Positions 30,201 to 38,619 of a stretch of 64,000 bases of DNA are shown here, one piece after another. Source of the DNA: Vanilla planifolia (taxonomy: Eukaryota; Streptophyta; Magnoliopsida; Asparagales; Orchidaceae); NCBI GenBank assembly GCA_023846275.1, contig CM043869.1:41194737-41258736 (forward strand), written 5' to 3'. The notes under the pieces are model-generated. The model did no database searches. It had not been told where the DNA came from and was given only the letters and a program-made list of their open reading frames with translations. The first letter of the stretch is position 1; every line of letters begins with the position of its first letter. The translations under genes and the position numbers were made by a program.

Positions 30201-32985
30201 TTCAAAATAATTATTTCCTCATTGATGGACATTTTTGTATTTATTGCGTCAAAATGGAAAGCACTTTCTATTGTTTGTGGAACATGGTCACTTGCAATGC
30301 TAGTTATGTGTGTCACAAGGCTTATCTAATCCCATTTTTGATATAGCTTGTTAAATTGTCTTTGTTTGCAATATGATTGTATTCTTAATATTGTTTAGAG
30401 GAAACCATTGGCATGTTTAATGCTCTTGGTTAGGTAAACATGTGTTGTCTAAATTATAACATTACAATGTCCTTAATATGAATGAGCTTTTCAAAAAGTT
30501 TGCTCACTTGGTTGGGAAAGCATAAATTGCGTGCATGTGCACTATAAAGCTTGTTTAATATGCTTACATATGCATTTTAGGAATACATAACAAAGTGGAC
30601 TTTACATATTTAACATGTGTTTGTAACATATATCAAGAGCATTATAATGCTTTGACAATAAAAATGGCTAGAAAGGAAATCAATGGTTCAATGAAGTCAA
30701 GAAATGGTTAATATAGTTTTTTATTTATTGAATATATGACACTATTGAATGATGAAGAAAATTGTACATGTGCACCCCCACACACATCTATTTTATATTT
30801 ATATGTCAATTTTTATTTTACTCTTGAGTACTAACAAAAAAATGTATATTGTTTGTTTTCCCTCTGTTATAGTTGGTCACAAAATCATTCTTATATACCT
30901 CCCTTTTTTGGTTAATAATAAGTTATAACAAATCATTCATGTGATATTGAATATTTTTTTGTTCCTTTTATTTTCTTATATACATAATTGTTGGAATCTA
31001 TTGTTTTATTTGTTTTTTTATTTGAATACCACTATAAACTTATCTAATTTTGCATGTAGAATTTTATCCACAACTCCCTAAATTGTTCATAGACAGCTCT
31101 ACTTTTGCTATGTAGAAGTAATTATTGGTTTGAATTTTTTTTTTTTTTTTTTTGAGAAGTTGCAACCTATGTTATTATTAAATGAAAGTGGATCATGCAT
31201 AGTAGCCTACTCTATGATGCAAAAGTATTTAATGGGAAGTGATATACATTGAGCTCACACACGATCACTAGTAGAATCGTAGTTAGCGACCTAGTCGGTT
31301 ACAATATTCCCTTCTCTAAGAACATGAGTAAACTTGACATTGTAGATACTCTAAATGGCTACGAACATGATAAAGAAAGTCTAGAACTATTTAGGTTCAA
31401 AGAAGTAGCTTTTGATGCACTAGATAACGAAAAAGTCACTGTTGAGCCAAACATGGTGGAAGTGTGGCAAGAGAGATAATAAGGGAAATAGTCTCTTAGA
31501 GCACATACTTCTTTATTAGCAAAGGAGCTTCTAAGGAGACTTCCCAATCACATGTAAGAATGAGATTTTCAAAACTTTCTTGGATAATGATCCGAATACC
31601 AGCACGACCGGATGAGGAAGTACTGTCATCACAATTAACCTTAATTTAGCTAGGAATGAGGGGAAGCCACCGAGAAGGGGGTTAGATGGGGCTAGGGAGA
31701 CCTATAAGCTCCCAAATGTCTTGATGTTACTCTTCAACAAGCTCTGAGCAATGACACTTGCCAGAGCCGATGTGCTAAGGTAAGGCTGAGCATAAATCAC
31801 ATTTTTGGGTTCTGCTAAAGGTGTTAGTGGACTGTAGCTATAAGAATCCTTGTCAATTATTTTCAATTTATTTATTATAAATTCAAATGCATGTTCCATG
31901 ACCTTGATTAGAATATTTGTTTCTTATCCCTAATCTCTACTTTATTCTTCTGTATGAAGTTCTTATGAATTTTTAAGTGTTTCATATAATCATGTTGGAC
32001 AATATTGTTGGCAATGCTAATTGCAAATTTACTATCATTGTAGAGGATAATAAGTTTAATAAATGAAAGTTGTAGATCTTTAACAATCTTTTCAATCATA
32101 TTAACTCTCAAATTCTTTTGGCAATTGATCTATAATCAACCTTGGCACTATTTTAGGCAACTGGTGATTGTTTTTTTACTCCTCCAGGTTCACTAGAATC
32201 TTCTGCACTTTGGTACCAAAAAAACCTAATGCTGACTTCTTGTCTTCATAGAAGCTAGTTTGGTTTGCATTTGTAATACCAAGAATTCTTGTCTTCATTT
32301 TTCCTAAATGATTCCCTTTAAAGTATCTTAGAATATTACATAGATCCCATCAAGTGTTTTTTGAGTGATTATATGAATTGTCTTGTAATACTTACTATGA
32401 ATGAGAGATAAATACACTTTGTTTTGCTTTTTCATCTCTGCTCATGCATTCTTTGCTCCTAGTCTTTGGGCTTCAGAGATGGCGGAAAATTGTTGTCGCA
32501 CTTCTAGTTTGTTATCATGCTCATTTATTCTGCTTATTCTCCCCTCTTTGGATGCTTTCGAAGTATCTACTATTAATAGAAATCTAAAAGAAATTGAATG
32601 GATTCTGGTCAATGTAGATGTCATTCTCTTTCATTGTTCAAATGTTTTACCTTCTCCAATGTTACGTTACATCTGAATCAAGTGCCTGTGTTGATTTAGA
32701 TGAAGTAAATTGTCAATTGATGTTAAGACCCTTGAATATTGCATGCAAAATGGCACGACTGCTTGTCTTTCTGGTCTTCCACTTCTGTTTTGATGCATTA
32801 CATTCCATTGGACATACAAACAAATTTTACCAGCCACAAGGCAAAGAAGATAGATATTTGGTTTTGGTGGTTTACCGTTATTCTGCAAAAAAATTGATGC
32901 ATCACAAACATTTTTTTTGCAGATGGACATCCGTGGTGCTCTTGGCGATCTGTTTAGCATGCAGCTCACTCCACTTTTACCTTAG
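230..32985 (+). CDS. BIG5: BIG5-type (BEN1/MIN7) brefeldin A-inhibited ARF-GEF, 5' end outside window
   Basis: Large Sec7 ARF-GEF that activates ARF GTPases at the trans-Golgi/early endosome; the Arabidopsis BIG5 family acts in PIN recycling and immunity. Exons: 230-296, 1729-1966, 3885-4006, 4092-4150, 8722-8779, 8863-8947, 9031-9219, 9300-9358, 9468-9537, 9628-9696, 11097-11219, 11364-11417, 11499-11587, 12003-12099, 12188-12286, 12383-12583, 12708-12818, 12892-13076, 13924-14550, 14675-15092, 19444-19683, 19784-19907, 20016-20164, 20464-20820, 21726-21892, 21979-22247, 22480-22658, 22962-23081, 23171-23307, 23374-23701, 30045-30140, 32923-32985. Phases join into 1,748 codons plus stop; the first two bases complete an upstream codon. 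Order seen: DCB-like N-terminus, HUS box, Sec7, C-terminal HDS repeats with the DUF1981-like stretch ([20 protein letters not shown]). The last exon encodes [20 protein letters not shown] and TAG, matching the usual family end. The initiator exon lies before the window. BIG1-4 are less likely, because similarity to BIG5 as I recall it runs the whole length. Confidence 0.93.
297..3884 (+). other. Introns flanking the second visible BIG5 exon
   Basis: Introns 297-1728 and 1967-3884 are T-rich and AT-rich on the coding strand, as plant introns are. A G-rich low-complexity patch lies at about 850-925. I recognise no gene or mobile element. The short reading frames here do not match splice phases and look like chance. 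Confidence 0.7.
4151..8721 (+). other. 4.57-kb BIG5 intron, mostly unique AT-rich sequence
   Basis: Intron between the exons ending STRFRG and beginning VHGEPFLG. It is far longer than the typical plant intron of about 100-200 bases. Apart from a degenerate ~160-bp direct repeat at 7246-7560, I see no protein remnant. The extra length presumably comes from old transposon insertions that can no longer be recognised. Confidence 0.75.
7246..7560 (+). repeat. Diverged ~160-bp direct repeat
   Basis: The segment beginning GTTTTGAGAGCTATTT at 7246 recurs as GTTTTGTGAGCTATTT at 7405. Shared blocks follow in the same order: a CAATTGCAAT-like core, TATATTTTGCT, AATCATTCTA-like sequence, GCATGCCTTCAT versus GCAAGCCTCCAT, and a final ATTATGAAAATCTCATT-like stretch. 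The copies are well diverged, so the duplication is old. Confidence 0.55.
8948..9030 (+). other. BIG5: GC-AG intron in the BIG5 gene
   Basis: Exon 8863-8947 ends with GATCAG followed by GCAAGA, and the next exon begins after the AG at 9029-9030. Joining at the GC donor keeps the frame (MESDQ then VPDSQSHR). The nearest downstream GT donor, at 8967-8968, would give a stop codon two codons into the next exon. GC-AG introns are a small minority of plant introns, and AG|GCAAG is their usual strong donor. Confidence 0.85.
9697..11096 (+). other. 1.4-kb BIG5 intron, nothing recognised
   Basis: AT-rich intron between the exon ending SLELLQ and the exon beginning GLLEEFSQ. No repeat, coding remnant or RNA gene was identified by eye. 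Confidence 0.7.
12055..12099 (+). other. BIG5: HUS box of the BIG5 protein
   Basis: The exon ends with codons for [15 protein letters not shown]. The N-Y-D-C-D core is the HUS box (homology upstream of Sec7), conserved in large ARF-GEFs and involved in DCB-HUS contacts. Its presence upstream of Sec7 supports the large ARF-GEF assignment rather than a small cytohesin-like protein. Confidence 0.85.
12708..14154 (+). other. BIG5: Sec7 catalytic domain (three exons, two introns)
   Basis: The domain begins near [16 protein letters not shown] and ends near [17 protein letters not shown], split over exons 12708-12818, 12892-13076 and the start of 13924-14550. The glutamic finger lies in FRLPGEAQ (Glu codon 13033-13035); this residue displaces Mg and phosphate in ARF-GDP. 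The second active-site motif reads [11 protein letters not shown]. The methionine in IMLNTD is what I expect for brefeldin A-sensitive plant GEFs, leucine there being linked to resistance (established for GNOM variants; the alignment here is my inference). No disabling change is seen. Confidence 0.9.
13077..13923 (+). other. BIG5: 847-bp intron interrupting the Sec7 domain
   Basis: This intron splits the Sec7 coding sequence right after EKFAER, before YCADNQG. It contains a G-rich patch at about 13420-13640 and short AT-rich stretches. No gene was recognised inside it. Confidence 0.75.
15540..19275 (+). repeat. Three diverged tandem copies of a ~1.2-1.3-kb unit inside a BIG5 intron
   Basis: Intron 15093-19443 is built largely of a repeated unit. 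The anchor TTTGATTTAAGG followed by ATGAACAAAT, CATGAGAAA and CAATTTTGAGGTC recurs at 15602, 16799 and 18126 (spacing 1,197 and 1,327). A second anchor, TTTACTTTCATCAT then AGCATATTTCAAT, recurs near 16559, 17904 and 19090, always followed by a TTGATGTT-like block and CTATTCATATGG-like sequence. The copies are collinear but clearly diverged. Copy 2 carries a foreign block at about 17585-17903. No coding capacity was recognised, so the origin could be an old non-autonomous element or segmental duplication. Confidence 0.8.
17585..17903. other. GC-richer block unique to the second intron repeat copy
   Basis: In copy 1 the sequence around 16490-16560 runs straight into the TTTCATCAT anchor. In copy 2 about 320 bases of higher-GC DNA replace that stretch. 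The block has an open frame of about 99 codons on the + strand, with no family I recognise. It may be an insertion with local deletion, for example a gene fragment carried by a transposon. Confidence 0.45.
23702..30044 (+). other. 6.3-kb BIG5 intron, largest in the gene
   Basis: Lies between the exon ending APVIVK and the exon encoding [20 protein letters not shown]. It is strongly AT-rich with no recognised coding remnant. Its most obvious internal structure is the 554-bp tandem duplication described separately. The donor (AAG|GTATTT) and acceptor (TTTTTCTAG|GTACTC) look normal. Confidence 0.8.
25594..26700 (+). repeat. Recent 554-bp head-to-tail tandem duplication
   Basis: Copy 1 (25594-26147) begins TGAATGTGTATGGTTTTCAT; copy 2 (26148-26700) begins with the same bases. 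The copies align base for base to their shared end, GAATCATTAATTTTGTA. I noted only scattered differences, such as TTAACTAC versus TTAATTAC, ATACTCAGG versus ATACTCGGG, and a one-base length change. Within each unit a shorter motif (TTTAGAAT then GACATCAC or AACATCAC, with AAAAACAAAGGAT) also recurs. It has no target-site or terminal-repeat structure, so unequal exchange or replication slippage is likely. Confidence 0.9.
31140..31720 (-). mobile_element. Decayed non-LTR retrotransposon fragment with RNase H domain and poly-A tail
   Basis: Read on the minus strand, this intron segment carries frameshifted pieces of the plant LINE-type RNase H (RVT_3) domain. In order they are: [16 protein letters not shown] with NLIL, a VCALRDYF segment, and near the end [13 protein letters not shown] then VANYDS. 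The last resembles the family's HV-REGN-VAD-LA signature. The fragment ends in a homopolymer of T at about 31137-31154 on the + strand, that is, a 3' poly-A tail for a minus-strand insertion. In-frame stops and frame shifts show it is dead. It lies inside the 30141-32922 BIG5 intron, opposite to the gene. Confidence 0.7.
31905..32375 (-). mobile_element. Decayed Ty1/copia polyprotein fragment (RT end and RNase H)
   Basis: On the minus strand, three copia landmarks follow in order with stops between them: ILRYFKG; a [15 protein letters not shown] stretch corresponding to the usual DADWAG...RRSTSGY segment; and an RNase H end reading [15 protein letters not shown] then [14 protein letters not shown]. 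No LTRs or integrase were seen. It is an old truncated copy in the last BIG5 intron, adjacent to a LINE relic of the same orientation. Confidence 0.65.
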
Positions 32986-33450
32986 GTTATTTTGTTATTT
33001 ATGCTTACTTTGCTGCATGTTTCTCTCTGTTGAAGCTTCTTCTTTGAAAAGGTTATGAGCTCCATTTTTTGGATGAAGCCATAATATAGTTGAAGTCTGC
33101 GGCATTGAAAGCCTCTGGTACTGGCATGTTGGGATTCAGAAGTGCCTGATAATATACTGCAGCATTAGGTTTGTGTTTGAGATATAGTTTTTTTTTTTTT
33201 TTTTGGCTCATATTCTTCTTTGGTGTTCGTGTTATTTGGCCCTTTTCTTCTTTTTTTTTTACTTCGTTTCCTTGGAGGGTGGAATATAAACCTAGTGAAA
33301 CAAACATTATTTTTTGAAAGGAATTAGCTCGCTGTATTTTTGTAGCTTGTAGAATTATTGTCAGAGAAATATTAGGATAGGTTTGACAATTGTAATAAAA
33401 AAAATACCTGTTGTATGTGTTATATAGGAGTTGCTTAATGTTTCTCTTAA
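32986..33450 (+). other. BIG5: Probable BIG5 3' untranslated region
   Basis: Sequence after the TAG at 32983-32985 is T-rich with several poly-T runs. A canonical AATAAA is at 33394-33399 and would fit the 3' end of the transcript. An antisense reading frame here is treated as chance. Confidence 0.45.
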
Positions 33451-34990
33451 CTCTTGAAGTATGGGAGCTAGTTTCTTGTATTTTGTTCAGTAATATGCAT
33501 TTTTAAGCTTTTTAACTTGAGCTTGTTTTGTATGTATCTTGTAATATTCTTTAGTAACCTTAGAATTCTATTAGGGCTTGATACCTGTTAATTGTGCCAC
33601 TGCATGGTACCCAACTGATATACTCGTTAGAGGCACATGTCTTCTTGACCTCAACCCTTCACCTTAGACACAAAACACGACTTGATAGGACGAGAAGTAG
33701 AAACTAAATTAACTTGGTGAACGGACTTCCTCTTTCATCATGCTTTCCATGGACAAGTTTCAACAATCAACTAAGCGGTGTTGCGGTTTGCCAGAAATTT
33801 TCTAATTGTTTTATGCAAGTTTTATTAGAAGTCGATTAACTTATAGAGCTGTTTATTCCTTTTTGGAAGTCTAACAAAACAAAGTTGAGCTTTAAATGCT
33901 CTTGATATTTAACGGTAATGGCTGCTTTGAAGTTCCTAAAAAATGATTTTTTTTTTTTTTTTGTAATTTGTCAATTTGATTAATTTTTAGTTGCTAGACA
34001 TTGTCATCTTTTAAATTTCTAATCTTTAGATTTCATTCTCACTCTTTAAGCTCAGAATAGGATATTATTTGTCACAAGTTAGTTTTATTGTCATTTATCA
34101 TCATTATTGATAGTTAATAATTATCTCTTATTGAACATCCTTGTCATCTCCCATCACTTGTTGCGTATTACCATCCCAAACACCAAGCATCTTATCTACT
34201 GACAACAAACTGTTCTTTATCGTCACTCATTTTTTATTGTAGTCATCATCGTCGCTAACTATTTTTTTGTAACATAAACCATCATTAAACATTCGTCTTC
34301 TTACTTGTAACATCTATCATTGCAAACCATAAACGATAATTGTTGCAACTATTGATCATCAATGAAAAGCATTATTGTCAATCTCTGCTATAATCAATTG
34401 CCTCTACAAATCACTACTGACTAGAGAGTTTCATTGTTAACTAGCAACCAATTTTCTTAAATTGTTGTCACGATCATCACTATTAAAGCCAATGCTGATC
34501 ATCGCCACCAAAAACCATCGTCACCTTTGATCTACACTGCAACTGATCCCTACTATTGACAGCCACTATCAATGCTATTTGTCATCGTCGATCACAGCCA
34601 CCATCAATATCATCATCAACCACCACTGAAAGCCATTGGTGACATCAGTGATCAATGATAATTGGGCTCACAAGTGATCCATGATGGATGACCATGACAA
34701 TGTTTGATGAAATGCCGGCCATAAGCCTTTCACGGCTTACCAACGGGGGAGGAATTATTCTGTACCAGTTGTACGAAAGCTTATAATACGTTCTATCCAA
34801 TCCTACACCGTCCATTTTTAGCTTCAAACAAGTACAATGGCTTTGAGATTCCCAAACCATACCTACGTCCGGAACCCCACGATTTAAACCCTGTTCCACT
34901 CTCCCGTTTGCACGCACTGCAATCAGCAATCCAAAGCCACGGAAGATCGAGTACCACTTGATCGACGGCCAGATTTGCACACACGATTAA
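33450..34990. other. Intergenic region downstream of BIG5, including a degenerate CAT-rich tract
   Basis: No gene recognised. From about 34080 to 34690 the + strand is dominated by degenerate CAT/ATC/ACC trinucleotides (ATCATC, CATCATC, CCACCATCAA) with very little G, a decayed simple-sequence array. After 34690 the sequence becomes balanced and GC-richer, likely the promoter side of the small gene that follows. Confidence 0.6.
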
Positions 34991-35021
34991 AAGGATTGAT
35001 TAGATCTTGCTTAAACTGAGT

Positions 35022-35028
35022 TATATAT
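35022..35028 (+). promoter_or_regulatory. Candidate TATA box for the 61-aa ORF
   Basis: GAGTTATATATACG gives a good plant TATA box 50-57 bases before the ATG at 35079. That predicts a start site near 35055 and a short leader. Confidence 0.45.
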
Positions 35029-35078
35029 ACGTACTGCCTCTGTTCACCTATCCACCAGAATTGCTTGTGAGACAGCAA

Positions 35079-35264
35079 ATGGAAGGGCAGGTTTTGGTTA
35101 GAGGAAGGCAATCCGACCGCCTAATTCCCAAGAGAGGACAGGTGAAGGCGGCCATAGCCCTCGGATTGCTGCACGGCTGTGCTGCTCTCGTGGGACGGTC
35201 GGGCCCTGCCGTTGCTCTTCCGGCGAACCATTGGTGGAGATGGCCACAGAGACAACGGGATTGA
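35079..35264 (+). CDS. Possible small basic protein with PKRGQVK motif, 61 aa
   Basis: The ATG at 35079 opens a frame of 61 codons ending in TGA, in a GC-rich island within AT-rich DNA. An open in-frame extension runs upstream to 35007, but the TATA box lies within it, so I chose the later ATG. The N-terminal half (RGRQSDRLIPKRGQVK) is basic; the middle is a short Ala/Leu-rich hydrophobic stretch (AAIALGLLHGCAALVG); the end is Trp/Arg-rich. LIPKRGQVK reminds me of short plant proteins of unknown function, but I cannot name a family. It could be a genuine short gene or chance coding in a GC-rich promoter. Confidence 0.45.
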   Translation: MEGQVLVRGRQSDRLIPKRGQVKAAIALGLLHGCAALVGRSGPAVALPANHWWRWPQRQRD

Positions 35265-36313
35265 TGGATCGCTGGAATTGGAAGGCATAAATATAAGCTG
35301 TTTCGCCTTTTCTCTTCTGTTATTTAGGCAATGGTACGTGACATGAGATAAAGCCAGTCTAAACTACGCTGGCTGATTTGTAGGAGTACTCTCCCTTGGA
35401 GCATATAAATGGACAGCCTTTTCTTCTGTTAGTGTTTCCTTTGAAAGGCTGTCTATAGTTAGGTGTAATGTTTTGCCAATGTTTGGATCATGATGCATCT
35501 TAATAACAAGGTTTAATCTCATTGAAACAAATGCTATTGTTGATATGAATCTTCTATCATTATTTTGTTCCATATTAGAAATAATTTTTTTGATATCTAA
35601 TTGTGTTAAATTTTTTAATAAATTTGTTCTATAGTATAGAAATCTCTTCTTCAAATTATAGTAGATAATTTATAATTTCAACCTTTTGATAAGCATTTGG
35701 GTTGGTTTTAGATTTTTAAAATCTTTTAAGTCAATTTTTTTAAAATTTGTAATCAATGTTGTTTCCCAAGTTTGGAGTTTTAATTATAATTATCTTTTTA
35801 ATAAAATTAATTTTGATAATTTAAATAGTTTCAATTGATCTCAAATGATAATTGAAGTATTTATTTTAGTTTTTAAAATGTCATTTTTGTTTTGTAATAG
35901 ACTCAAATTTGTAGGTAGAACATACAGTTCATAACAATATATGCTTGTTATATTCATGTTGATGTTGACATAAAATGGCCAAGTTTCCTTTTAACTTTGC
36001 TAGCATATGAAAAATTGACTTTGCCTTTGTTTACAAAATCATTCTTTACTATCTCTTAGATGTCTTATGAGATGAAAAATGGTTTTATGATAATACCTAA
36101 AAATCATAATTCTCTTAAGAATATTAACATTAAAGATTAAGAAGGCTAATTATATTTATATCTTTTTTTCTATTAGAATCTCTGAAATAATTCTCTCCAA
36201 ATATAATTTCTTGAACAATTTATTAATGCAAGAAGATGTTGCATCCATCATCGGTTCTTCCAAAGTTATATGATTGTGTGGTCAATCTTTTTTGTGTGAA
36301 ATCAATTTAATTT

Positions 36314-36501
36314 GGATATTTATTGTTCTTATATTATAAGTAGTTTATATATGATATATTTCAAAGCTTTAAAAAATAATATACCAACTTAATTTATATA
36401 TCTTTTTGGATATTTATTGTTCTCATATTATAAGTAGTTTATATATGATATATTTCAAAGCTTTAAAAAATAATATACCAACTTAATTTATATATCTTTT
36501 T
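36314..36501. repeat. Near-identical 94-bp tandem duplication
   Basis: The unit GGATATTTATTGTTCT...ATATATCTTTTT starts at 36314 and again at 36408. I see one difference (GTTCTTATA versus GTTCTCATA). The high identity indicates a recent slippage or unequal-exchange event. Confidence 0.92.
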
Positions 36502-36800
36502 GCTCTTATTTATATGTATTAAAATGTTATTCTTTATTTATCAAATACTTTTTATCTTTAAAATAATGTTTAGCAATCCAATATATTGCGATATATTCTT
36601 ATTACATGTATTTTCATATTATTTTAAATAATGTTTAACAATCTGATATCTTTTTTATCATTTTTCTTTTAATCAAATATGTCTTAATAAAATATTTATT
36701 TTGATACAATTTTTATTAAAATAACTATGAAAATAATTCATCAAACTAGATTTAATATTTTCATCATTCACATCAGTATTATTTATAAAAAATTTTACTT

Positions 36801-36825
36801 AATATATATATATATATATATATAT
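36801..36825. repeat. AT dinucleotide microsatellite
   Basis: Run of alternating A and T of about 25 bases, followed after TTAA by a T-homopolymer. Confidence 0.85.
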
Positions 36826-37577
36826 TAATTTTTTTTTTTATTGTTGGTTTTTTCTATATTTTTTTTTATCAAAATTATCACATGTTTTCTAAAATTAGCT
36901 TGAAACACTTAGTATTTTTGGATTATTATAATATTAATTTATATATTTTTTTAATTCTCAACATTCTTATTTTTCATAATAATCTTTTTATATTTAATCT
37001 TTCTTCTCAAAACATTTTGTAATTTAGAGAACATTCAAAGATACTCCTCCAAGATGCATTACAAATACAATAAAATATTAATATTTCACATAACGTTAGT
37101 TCTTTCATTTTTATAATAAAAACATATGTAAAAGGTTTAAAGTATAATCTCAAATTGTCATTGAAATATCTTCTTTCTTATATTTATATCAATTAATTAT
37201 ATCATACTACTTAAATTAATTTTTTTTACAATTTTTTTTGATGAATTTATGAGTCAATTAGTTGATATTCTGTATATGAATAATAAATACATTCTATTTT
37301 AAATAATTTTCTCTTATTTGAAAATTAATACTCTGAGATATATTATTATCACATCAGTTATTATCTTGTAGAGCATCAAGATATAGTCAGGTGATCAATT
37401 TAGTTTTTTATAATTAGCATTTATCTTATTAATTCTTATAAATAAATAAGATATTTATTTATAAAACTGGCATCCTCGATCTTGTTCTAACCCAATATTC
37501 CATTATTGAACAATACATGTCTGAAAAACGTAGTTTATTTACTAAGGTAGTTTAAAAAAAAAAAAAAAAAAGTACTG

Positions 37578-38558
37578 TTAAGACGAAAACAGGCAATGCT
37601 CGCAATCCGCCGAAAGCAGGGATGAAGTTCTGTATTTGTCTTCTCCTCCAAGCACCGGCATAGCCACCCCTGCCTTTGCCCTGTTCTCGAAATTTGGTTG
37701 GTAAGTCCGACCCAACACTCCTTCGACTCGTGGAGGAAGCGCAACAGAGAACCTAAACTGCACCTCCAAGTGAGCAAAGCTGTCGTCCGATGGCCTTCCG
37801 TATTTATGCACCCTATCGTCTTCCTCGTCCACCGGAACAGCACTCACCGCCACTTCTCCAATGCCGTCGATGCTCACGGCCACACTGTTTCTTCTTGCCG
37901 TCCTCTCAACTGCAAACTTCCGGTCCGGCGACTTCCACAGCGAGAGATGGCCTTCGGGCACGAAGAACTGCTCGTCGTCGAGGGAGAATTTGAAATGGTC
38001 AACGCCGTCGTCCCATCGCCTTGCTCTGGTGGCCTCCACGGTGAGGGCATGAGACCCAAATAGAATACCCAAAGCTTGAATCCATGTGAAGTCCCTGTTT
38101 CTCCCCGCAGGTCTCAGTCCGATAAAGCGAGCATTGATCTGGAGCTCGGGAGAAGACACGAGAGCGAAGTGTTCGTCTTTCCTTCCGTGAAAGTAGAAGA
38201 CGATGCCATCGCCGCCTATGAAGCGAGGATCGAAGCAGCCAGCGCCTATGCCGTTACAACTTGGCCTTCTACCTGAGAGCAGAGCACCATGAAGCGACGA
38301 GGAGGAAAGATTGTAGCTTTCAATGGGATAAGTATAGATACCTCGGCAGATGGTCTCGCATTTGGGGGAGTTGCAATCGAGGAAGCATCCTTTCGACTTT
38401 GGGTTCACTGGCTTGGGATCCGGGCATTGGGTGGGGCATCTCACCTTTTTGAGGAAGCAGGGACTTGGTCGGTTTAGGCAGGTGAGAGTGCCCCGCGCCG
38501 AGATTGCTGTGATTTCCATGAGAACCACCAGCAGAAGAGGAAGACGGAGAAGCTTCAT
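37578..38558 (-). CDS. Secreted Root_cap-domain protein, single exon, 326 aa
   Basis: The frame extends to an ATG at 38585, but I start at 38558 because MKLLRLPLLLVVLMEITAIS is a clean signal peptide and a TATA-like box sits only about 55 bases upstream. After the signal comes a Cys-rich segment (CPTQCPDPKP, then CFLDCNSPKCETICRG), typical of the N-terminus of root-cap/LEA-related plant proteins. The body matches the Root_cap (PF06830) pattern as I know it: LSLWKSPDRKFAVERTARRN, then SVAVSIDGIGE, VLGRTYQPNFENR and MPVLGGEDKYRTSSL near the end. All landmarks are present, so the gene looks intact. Members are cell-wall or extracellular proteins, often in root cap or seed; biochemical function is unknown. 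The gene is GC-rich. Confidence 0.85.
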   Translation of the reverse strand: MKLLRLPLLLVVLMEITAISARGTLTCLNRPSPCFLKKVRCPTQCPDPKPVNPKSKGCFLDCNSPKCETICRGIYTYPIESYNLSSSSLHGALLSGRRPSCNGIGAGCFDPRFIGGDGIVFYFHGRKDEHFALVSSPELQINARFIGLRPAGRNRDFTWIQALGILFGSHALTVEATRARRWDDGVDHFKFSLDDEQFFVPEGHLSLWKSPDRKFAVERTARRNSVAVSIDGIGEVAVSAVPVDEEDDRVHKYGRPSDDSFAHLEVQFRFSVALPPRVEGVLGRTYQPNFENRAKAGVAMPVLGGEDKYRTSSLLSADCEHCLFSS

Positions 38559-38610
38559 CTCCACGAACACGTTGCCTCTTCGCAATCAATGCCTTTCTTC
38601 TCCGTCGTCT

Positions 38611-38619
38611 TATACTATA
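38611..38619 (-). promoter_or_regulatory. Candidate TATA box of the root-cap gene
   Basis: On the minus strand TATAGTATAAG lies 53-61 bases before the chosen ATG (38558). That places transcription start near 38585 and argues against the more upstream ATG at that position. Confidence 0.45.

Larger units (their letters stand above)
35265..37570. other. AT-rich intergenic region, no gene seen
   Basis: Very AT-rich, with no coding signal. It contains a near-perfect 94-bp tandem duplication (36314-36501), an AT dinucleotide run (about 36801-36825) and an A-homopolymer at about 37554-37571, just downstream of the root-cap gene's stop codon on the minus strand. Confidence 0.7.

Noticed and set aside
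31249-31479. 76-codon + strand frame in the last BIG5 intron
   Set aside because: It is antisense to the RNase H relic of a LINE, whose motifs read on the minus strand.
33053-33307. 84-codon antisense frame in the BIG5 3' flank
   Set aside because: Part of it is a poly-Lys run from poly-T, and no splice partner or family was recognised; most likely chance in the 3' untranslated region.
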